From Kiritimatiellota bacterium (lineage in GTDB: Bacteria > Verrucomicrobiota > Kiritimatiellia > JAAZAB01): a stretch of DNA of 11,160 nucleotides. The stretch is from assembly GCA_008636095.1 (NCBI GenBank), contig VSJD01000132.1, positions 1-11,160 of the forward strand, read 5' to 3'. Below the pieces are notes generated by a model. That model ran no database searches and was not told the DNA's origin. It saw only the letters and a program-made list of their open reading frames with translations. This document shows, piece by piece, positions 5,451 through 11,160 of the stretch. Numbering within the stretch: the stretch's first letter is position 1; every line of letters begins with the position of its first letter. Both the position numbers and the translations under genes were made by a program.

Positions 5451-5495
5451 GCCGGCCAACAAGTCGCTTCAGCCTATCGCCTGACAGCGCGCCTA
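5451..5495 (+). other. Bulged hairpin, weakly attC-like or weak terminator
   Basis: CGCTTCAG (5465-5472) pairs with CTGA-c-AGCG (5482-5489) around an 8-nt loop, with a single extrahelical C. The preceding GGCCAACAAGTCGCTTCAGC resembles the start of some integron attC sites. The matching GTTRRRY end is absent downstream, so at most it is a remnant. No T-run follows, so it is a poor terminator. It fills the 65-bp gap between two convergent genes. Confidence 0.3.
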
Positions 5496-5508
5496 TTAGA
5501 TTACATTT

Positions 5509-7002
5509 CTACGGGATAGTGATGATTGTGCCTGTGGGAACATCTTCATAACACCCCATATCCACAATGCCGATGAATTTGTTTACCCGCCGATGCCCGT
5601 CCAGGTCAGCCGCGCCGGTCATCCAGCTTTGATTTATCCCTGCATTCATGCAGGGCGAATTCATGCTCAAGCGGTAGTTGCCAATATCGGCGTTGACAAA
5701 AAGAGGGGTATTGGTGATATTGTTGATCCCGTTTGTAACTCCATCCCAGACGCCATCGGAATATCTGACACAGCAATAATTAACGCTCGTGTTCGCGCCT
5801 GAATCTCTAATCCGGATGTCCGGATAACCCCCGGAAGCGGAATTATAATAAACAATAGTATTGAACAACGTGACTCCATTCGTGCCAATAGTAACACCAC
5901 CGGCCTCGTCGGCAGTAGTGGCGGTATTATACGCAATAGTACAATTTTCCGCCCGGGTGTTTATGGAGCTGATCAAGTCCAGGCCGCCCCCCCTGGTGGC
6001 GCTGTTACTGATAATGAGACAGGAACGCAGAACCAGATTGCTGCAAGTGGCGCTTTGCTGTTTCAGGCCTCCGCCGAAGTGGGTGGACGAGTTGAAGGAA
6101 ATCACACAACGTTCAAACAACACATTGGTTGATGAGCTAGCATAGTGATTAATACCCCCACCTCCCAATCCTCCGGCTTTATTACGTGATATCAGACAAC
6201 CGGTTATTTCGCCCCCTCCATATGACTCTAAGTAAATACCCCCGCCTCCCCATCCAGCCACGATGGTGTTGTCAACAATATCGCAGTTGCTGATTACCGT
6301 CGGATAAGAGATATACATACCGGCGCCGCTTCTATTATGGGTATAATTGTTGCTAATTATACAATTATTCACCTTGGTACTCGAAGAATTGATATAAATG
6401 CCGCCGCCGCCATATGTTGAATTGGTAACTCGATTAGCGCAGATCGTTGAATTTGCGATAACGCAATTACCGCCGGCCGCAGTATAAATCCCTGCTCCAT
6501 ATGCATTTTGGGCCGCATTTGAAGCTAAATTTCCGGAAATAATGCAATTCGTGATCGTTCCGGCATTCATATACACGCCGACACCACCCGATCCAAAACC
6601 ATTGGTAATAGTAAGTCCCTCTATGACCGCCGCGGAATTGGACACCAAAAAGCACGGGACACTCTTATTGCCGTCTACTATGGTATTTTCCCGATCAATG
6701 CCGCCATTGTTCCAACTCCGAATCCGAAATGCGTTCGTAACCTCGATTCGATTGGTCAAAACATAATAACCGTTGGAAATGACTACGACATTCACGTTGC
6801 CGGTATTGGCCACAGCGACGGCATTGTAAATACTCGTGGCGGCCGTGTCCCAGCTCGTGTAAGGGGAAACCGGTGCGCCGGTTTCTTTGCCGGGCTCAAC
6901 CACGTAATTCGTTGTTTGCGCGAGTCCAGTATTTAGACCCATCAAAAGCAGGGCAAGTCCAATACCGATTTTAACCGCAAATATTTTTTTAATATTTTTC
7001 AT
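5509..7002 (-). CDS. Secreted right-handed parallel beta-helix protein, choice-of-anchor Q type
   Basis: The 497-residue protein begins with a signal peptide (KNIKK, then the hydrophobic IGIGLALLLMGLNTGLAQ, likely cut near residue 28). A YVVEPGKETG...PYTSWDTAATSIYNAV segment follows, typical of the N-cap of pectin-lyase-fold surface proteins. About 350 residues of coil repeats come next, rich in Asn, Gly and Ser, with recurring 'ITNCxISGN', 'CVISFN' and 'GGGIY'-like rungs. The C-terminal LSMNSPCMNAG...DLDGHRRVNKFIGIVDMGCYE is the signature of choice-of-anchor Q proteins, followed by a short tail ending TIITIP. I see no recognisable polysaccharide-lyase catalytic motif, so it may bind or display rather than cut. 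Its ATG overlaps the stop of the upstream enzyme gene (ATGA), so it is the second gene of a coupled operon. Confidence 0.85.
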   Translation of the reverse strand: MKNIKKIFAVKIGIGLALLLMGLNTGLAQTTNYVVEPGKETGAPVSPYTSWDTAATSIYNAVAVANTGNVNVVVISNGYYVLTNRIEVTNAFRIRSWNNGGIDRENTIVDGNKSVPCFLVSNSAAVIEGLTITNGFGSGGVGVYMNAGTITNCIISGNLASNAAQNAYGAGIYTAAGGNCVIANSTICANRVTNSTYGGGGIYINSSSTKVNNCIISNNYTHNRSGAGMYISYPTVISNCDIVDNTIVAGWGGGGIYLESYGGGEITGCLISRNKAGGLGGGGINHYASSSTNVLFERCVISFNSSTHFGGGLKQQSATCSNLVLRSCLIISNSATRGGGLDLISSINTRAENCTIAYNTATTADEAGGVTIGTNGVTLFNTIVYYNSASGGYPDIRIRDSGANTSVNYCCVRYSDGVWDGVTNGINNITNTPLFVNADIGNYRLSMNSPCMNAGINQSWMTGAADLDGHRRVNKFIGIVDMGCYEDVPTGTIITIP

Positions 7003-10000
7003 GGCTTTGGCTCAATCAGAATGCCGTTAAGCGCAAAGTACGGCAGTTTCATGTCAGGGTTCTTGAACTCGAAGTTCATTATTCCGTCGGTCAGCTCAAC
7101 CTCAAAGCTGGGACGGTACGGATCATTTGCCTTAATCGGGCGGTTATCAACCACCTTCCGTCCTTCCACGTATATGTCCGGTGCATAGTGAGGATAGAGT
7201 GTATCCACCATGACCACGGTGACTTTATATTTGGCGTTGGGCAGTTTCGCCGCCCACGCACGGTCTTCCTTCCCACTGCAATAGTCGCGGATGAGATCGT
7301 CGCCTTTACCACGGTCGCCCGGCCACTTTGAATCATACTTGATCCAGCCGTAGCCCCGTTTGTCATTGAAAAAAGTGTCATTACGGATGGCATTAAAGTC
7401 CTTCATGATCGGGCCGGCGCCAAAGTCGAACCCGACAAGACCATTGGCCGCGAACTCAAACCGGACAATAGTTTCCTGCGGCTTGGAGCGGTTGCCGGCC
7501 CGGTCTTCGAGCACAAATGACAGGGTGGTATCGCCCTGGTCAAGACCTTCGACTAACGTTTGGAATGTTCCATCGGGCCATACGGCGATCCGCTTTTCCG
7601 GCCGGTCAGAATGAACCAGCAGAATAGACCCCCCATCTTCCATCCCGGACACCTTTCCTTCGACACACAGCCAATTCACACGGGTCGCGATCTTGCCGGG
7701 CACATTTACCGTAGCCGTAGGCGGCGGCGTATCCAGGATGATCTCCTTCTTCACCTCTGCCCGGGGATACTGGGCGGCAGTCAGAATAAGACCATACCGG
7801 CCATCTGCACATTTCGCGCCACTGCCATTCTTCCCGTCCCATTCAAGGCGGACCTCGGGCACGTTGCCGGTAAATTCACGCACGGTTTTGCCCTGGGCAT
7901 CGGTAATCCGGGCGCTCCATGTTCCTTCCGTCACCTGGGCAACCGTCCGCCCGCGGACCGTCAACATATCTTTCCTTCCGTCGCCATTGGGCGAGAACAC
8001 CGGCGGCTTTATCTCAACATCCCGAAAAGCCGCGGACGGAATCTTTGGAATTACACAGAAGCTTCGCAGCTGCATGGGCTGTGTGGCCACGACAAGACTG
8101 ATACGGTCCGGCCCATCCGGCTCAAAGGCAATGTCCTTACCGGTGACAAGGTCCTGCACAGAGGCCACAGACGCGGGTTCAGCCTTGACTGTTATTTTGA
8201 CTTGTCTTTCCTTCAAGTCGAATGCCCGGTTGATAACCGCCAGGTAGGTGCCGTAATCGGTCTTGTACTGGCGCACGACAATCTCCTTGTCCCGCGGCTG
8301 GACCGCATCGGCGAGGATCTCGGATGGCACCTCAGGCAGGGCAAGGTATGCGGCCGCAAAGTCCCGCGCGTATTGCGGGAAACCGCGTTGCAGGGGCTCG
8401 TGCATGTTGATCATAATGCGGGTGGGATCCACATTAGCCATTGATAACACTTCTTCCATCATACAAAAAGGTCCGGCGTGCTCAATGGCCGATGCGGCCG
8501 CGAGATTATAGCAGTTTCCAACAAAGAGCTCCTCGTTATACGGGAAGGCATTACCAATGGCCACTCCTTCGCCGGTTCGGAAGAAGTTAAGGAACTTCGG
8601 ATTATCGGCGGTGTACTTGTAGTGAACCGGTGCCCAGTACACAATCCCCTTGTCGTTCGCGTACAGAGTCGGGTTGCACCCGACGCGGCGAGCTGAGTAA
8701 ATACTGCCGGGCTCGCTCAGCATTTTAATCATGTCCATATCTTCAGGATAGACCAGGTGCGGCAGTTCGCCACTGCGTTTCGCGCCCCAGAATTCCTTCA
8801 TGTCCTTGTACCGGCCGTAGATGATGTCCTCCATGGTGACTTTGCCTGCCAGTTCAGGCGCAATTCGTTCCCTGTAATAATGACGCGCCTGCGCGGGTTC
8901 AGCCTTCTGCTCCGCCGTCCATTTCTCGGGCGGCACGGTGAATTCCGGGACCAACAGGATGCTTGTGCCCGGCACGTAAATCTTGTCCTGCATGGGCAAG
9001 CCGGAATACCGGAGTCTGGCACAGGAGAACGGATGGTCGTCATCGCTGTGCCAGGGAAAGTAGTAGAGCTTAAGGTCCGGCCGGATTGCCTGCAGACGGT
9101 CGCGCAAGGCCAACAGGAATTCGCGCTCCTTGGCGTACCACCACTGGTAATACTCGGTCTTTTTGTTGGCGGCCAGCCATTCCCGCTTCTGGGCGGAGTC
9201 CGCGCCTTCGGCACGAATGCCGGTCTCTGTTTCAAACCGTTTCATGGCGTAGTCGCTGAAGCTCGGCATGAACGGCAACCCATAGTGTTTGAATAGCATC
9301 AGGCCGGAGAAAGATGGATCGCTGAACTGTGACGAGAATACATTATCCAGCATTGTCCAGACAGCTTGGAGTGTTTCCGGATGCACGATGTCCGGGATAT
9401 AGCCCTTGACTTGGGAATTAGCGGCGCCGCGGAAATCACTGCAGCCATCGGCATCAACAACCCGCGCTTCTTCGGGGACGGCAATACTTTGAAAAATATC
9501 CCGTTCGATCATCAGGCGGGGCAGGATGTTCACGCCCAGTCCTTCGGCCCGGTTCACCGTTAATAGCGGCGCCGTGACGTCGTCAACCCAGGCCCTGCTC
9601 GACATGTTCGGAGCTATCGCCGTCATGCCGTAGAAACGTGCAGTGTACAAACGCTGGTGCGCCCTGACCTCTTTTTCTTTTTCATCGAATCGGCCGCCCG
9701 CAGACTCCGAAGTTTCGATCAACTCGCGCCGGCCAAGTTCCAGCGGCGGCCGGTTGACCTGCAGGAAAAGCGCCGGCACATTTGGAACCTCGTACAGTTT
9801 TATGGTGCGGACGGCGGCCCCGCCGGCCAGCGCATCCATGCTTGGACCAACGCTCTGCGCGAAAACCCAGAAGCCTTTAGCCGTGTCGCCGGCCTTCTGC
9901 CAGAATGGGCCCCCAAGTTCAAATGTCTTTTCACCGAGATAGAAAAGCGAATACCATTTCCGGTACTTGCCGCTGAGCGGATAATCCACATATTCGGAAT

Positions 10001-10895
10001 TGACGGTGCGCGTCCAGTGGTCGCCGAGCGTCCGGCCGGTATGGAATCCCCAATCTCCCATGCTGGACAAGAATTTGCCGGTGTTGAAAATGCCAATCGT
10101 CCGGCCGATATCTTCGGGATATTCAACAACCAGCAGGTAGGACTTGCCGGGAGACAGTCCTTCCCTGTTCAACTTGTAACCGAACCAGCCCCAGCCTTGG
10201 GCAACCCGGCATGGCTGGCCGAGGACCGTATCCACTTTGCTGAATGTCGGATTTGGTTCGCGATATATATTTTTCCATTCTTCCTGGGGCACGCCGCCGG
10301 AACCTTTGGCACCCATCCCGCGCCCGCCCTCGATAAAGGGATGCGGATCGGCAGGATCATAGCACTTCACTTCGTCCAGGAGCTTCAGATTCCCGAACAG
10401 ATCGTCAACGTATTCATTAGTGCTGGCCAGCAACGGCAGTATGCCATAGTCTTTAATCCGGTTCTTGAATGTAAAATACTTTTCGGCGCGGACCAGAGTC
10501 TGATCGCCGCGGTGCAATGAGGCCTTGACCCGAAAGAGGTTGGCGCCGGTTTCATACCTGGCCTTGAACAGCCGCTCGCGCAGAGCGGGATCAAAAGCCA
10601 CTTTAACCACGGCCGATGCACCCGCTTTCACCGTCACTTCATTGGTCAGAGTATATGACCTGAACCAGTAATCGAGCACCTCGCATTCCAGGGTGCCGGC
10701 CAGATCATTGGTACCGGAATTCTTCACCGTCACCGGGATCAACAGCGGATCCACCGCCGAGGCCGGATCAAGGTTTGAGCATGCGCCGATGGTCAGGGCC
10801 GTTTCCGCCCCGGCGGCATTCGTCCATGGCAAAATCGCCGCAATCAAAACGAGCGCTGCAACCAGCGCCGATACCTGTCGTTGTTGAGTGAACAT
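6999..10895 (-). CDS. Large exported multidomain glycoside-hydrolase-like protein
   Basis: Translation from 10895 gives 1298 residues. The signal peptide (VSALVAALVLIAAILPWTNAAGA) ends near residue 31. An Ig-like domain covers about 32-140 and a second beta-rich region about 150-400. A probable TIM-barrel region spans about 415-850, with RFYGMTAIAP, LMLFKHYGLPF, EFLLALRDRLQAIRPDLKLYYFPW and GVAIGNAFPY, followed by a beta-sandwich to about 945. A FlgD-like Ig domain at about 960-1040 starts VFSPNGDGRKD and includes LEWDGKNGSGAKCADGRYGL. Another Ig-like domain follows. A malectin/CBM-like module at about 1150-1298 begins GLVGFDFGAGPI and ends YFALNGILIEP. The architecture suggests a secreted enzyme acting on a complex polysaccharide. 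I see no canonical NEP acid/base motif, so family and substrate are unassigned. An in-frame ATG at 10961 is rejected because a strong Shine-Dalgarno and a signal peptide support 10895. Confidence 0.8.
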   Translation of the reverse strand: MFTQQRQVSALVAALVLIAAILPWTNAAGAETALTIGACSNLDPASAVDPLLIPVTVKNSGTNDLAGTLECEVLDYWFRSYTLTNEVTVKAGASAVVKVAFDPALRERLFKARYETGANLFRVKASLHRGDQTLVRAEKYFTFKNRIKDYGILPLLASTNEYVDDLFGNLKLLDEVKCYDPADPHPFIEGGRGMGAKGSGGVPQEEWKNIYREPNPTFSKVDTVLGQPCRVAQGWGWFGYKLNREGLSPGKSYLLVVEYPEDIGRTIGIFNTGKFLSSMGDWGFHTGRTLGDHWTRTVNSEYVDYPLSGKYRKWYSLFYLGEKTFELGGPFWQKAGDTAKGFWVFAQSVGPSMDALAGGAAVRTIKLYEVPNVPALFLQVNRPPLELGRRELIETSESAGGRFDEKEKEVRAHQRLYTARFYGMTAIAPNMSSRAWVDDVTAPLLTVNRAEGLGVNILPRLMIERDIFQSIAVPEEARVVDADGCSDFRGAANSQVKGYIPDIVHPETLQAVWTMLDNVFSSQFSDPSFSGLMLFKHYGLPFMPSFSDYAMKRFETETGIRAEGADSAQKREWLAANKKTEYYQWWYAKEREFLLALRDRLQAIRPDLKLYYFPWHSDDDHPFSCARLRYSGLPMQDKIYVPGTSILLVPEFTVPPEKWTAEQKAEPAQARHYYRERIAPELAGKVTMEDIIYGRYKDMKEFWGAKRSGELPHLVYPEDMDMIKMLSEPGSIYSARRVGCNPTLYANDKGIVYWAPVHYKYTADNPKFLNFFRTGEGVAIGNAFPYNEELFVGNCYNLAAASAIEHAGPFCMMEEVLSMANVDPTRIMINMHEPLQRGFPQYARDFAAAYLALPEVPSEILADAVQPRDKEIVVRQYKTDYGTYLAVINRAFDLKERQVKITVKAEPASVASVQDLVTGKDIAFEPDGPDRISLVVATQPMQLRSFCVIPKIPSAAFRDVEIKPPVFSPNGDGRKDMLTVRGRTVAQVTEGTWSARITDAQGKTVREFTGNVPEVRLEWDGKNGSGAKCADGRYGLILTAAQYPRAEVKKEIILDTPPPTATVNVPGKIATRVNWLCVEGKVSGMEDGGSILLVHSDRPEKRIAVWPDGTFQTLVEGLDQGDTTLSFVLEDRAGNRSKPQETIVRFEFAANGLVGFDFGAGPIMKDFNAIRNDTFFNDKRGYGWIKYDSKWPGDRGKGDDLIRDYCSGKEDRAWAAKLPNAKYKVTVVMVDTLYPHYAPDIYVEGRKVVDNRPIKANDPYRPSFEVELTDGIMNFEFKNPDMKLPYFALNGILIEPKP

Positions 10896-10900
10896 TTTTT

Positions 10901-10905
10901 CCTCC
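10901..10905 (-). promoter_or_regulatory. Shine-Dalgarno sequence fixing the start of the large exported protein
   Basis: Read on the minus strand, GGAGG lies 5 nt before the ATG at 10895. The 22 residues encoded from the earlier ATG (10961) are highly charged and would bury the signal peptide, so the internal start is preferred. Confidence 0.75.
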
Positions 10906-10972
10906 TTCTCGTCGCTTTGTTTCCTTTCCCATCCTGCACGGTGGCGGAGACTTTTTAACACCCGTTTTCAGA

Positions 10973-11055
10973 GAGCTGTTTTGGACAAGAGTGATCCGTC
11001 GCCATATTTTCAACCACTCGGCTCAATTTGATTCAGTGAAAACTAAAAACAGCTC
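10973..11055. promoter_or_regulatory. Widely spaced 10-bp inverted repeat upstream of the exported-protein operon
   Basis: GAGCTGTTTT (10973-10982) and AAAACAGCTC (11046-11055) are perfect inverted 10-mers 63 bp apart, and the flanking bases extend the similarity to 12 of 14. They lie about 80-160 bp before the start of the large protein, where a promoter and operators are expected. They could bind a regulator by looping, or be ends of a small repeat. The rest of 10896-11160 holds no gene I can support. Confidence 0.4.
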
Positions 11056-11160
11056 CCTCATTAATGCGCTCATATGCGCCGGTGTCCGACGACCAGCACG
11101 CCTGATCTTTGTGTTTTACATCAGGTTATTTCTTGCAAACAAGGCGCAACGACTTTTCGT

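Noticed and set aside
7560..8444. 294-aa plus-strand ORF antisense to the large exported protein
   Set aside because: The minus-strand frame has a signal peptide, Shine-Dalgarno and recognisable FlgD-like domain. The antisense translation has none.
9657..10520. 287-aa plus-strand ORF antisense to the large exported protein
   Set aside because: It is an open antisense frame typical of GC-rich coding DNA, without family motifs or a start signal.
11101..11130. Hairpin CCTGAT...ATCAGG followed by TTATTTCTT, terminator-like on the + strand
   Set aside because: No plus-strand gene precedes it, and on the minus strand no T-run follows. The 6-bp stem with a 13-nt loop could be chance.

Overview
The window looks like chromosomal DNA of a moderately GC-rich Gram-negative bacterium, most plausibly a polysaccharide-degrading member of the PVC group (Kiritimatiellota/Lentisphaerota type). 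The lineage is an inference. It rests on the exported beta-helix protein with a 'choice-of-anchor Q'-like C-terminus, on the large exported TIM-barrel/FlgD-Ig/malectin-like protein, and on intergenic DNA full of short repeats. No rRNA or tRNA gene is present to settle it.

Region 1 (1-3765, + strand) is a housekeeping cluster. It holds pdxJ (vitamin B6 synthesis), acpS (holo-ACP synthase) and a fused NAD(P)HX epimerase/dehydratase (nnr). pdxJ-acpS and acpS-yjeF neighbourhoods are common in bacteria. Here the genes are unusually far apart: 456 bp between pdxJ and acpS, and 286 bp between acpS and nnr. The gaps hold at least three different repeat types. These are a 9-bp-periodic nnCACGGAT array present as an inverted pair around a small membrane-protein ORF, a 7/14-bp tandem array that runs into the acpS 3' end, and a 120-bp imperfect palindrome just upstream of nnr.

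Region 2 (3818-4732, - strand) is rsmA/ksgA, the 16S rRNA dimethyladenosine transferase, convergent with nnr. It carries a small degenerate 15-nt triplication.

Region 3 (4733-5508) is AT-richer. It holds another imperfect inverted repeat of about 108 bp and a two-gene + strand module, DUF4258-like then DUF2283-like, overlapping by ATGA and resembling a toxin-antitoxin pair. A small bulged hairpin downstream of it is weakly reminiscent of an integron attC site.

Region 4 (5509-10895, - strand) is a translationally coupled two-gene operon for secreted proteins. A 1298-residue multidomain glycoside-hydrolase-like protein is followed by a 497-residue right-handed beta-helix protein. Its upstream region (10896-11160) contains no gene but has a widely spaced 10-bp perfect inverted repeat that could be regulatory.

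Nothing here can be proven to be a new system from sequence alone. The best candidates for follow-up are the repeat elements between the housekeeping genes, the DUF4258/DUF2283 module and the unassigned exported enzyme/beta-helix operon.
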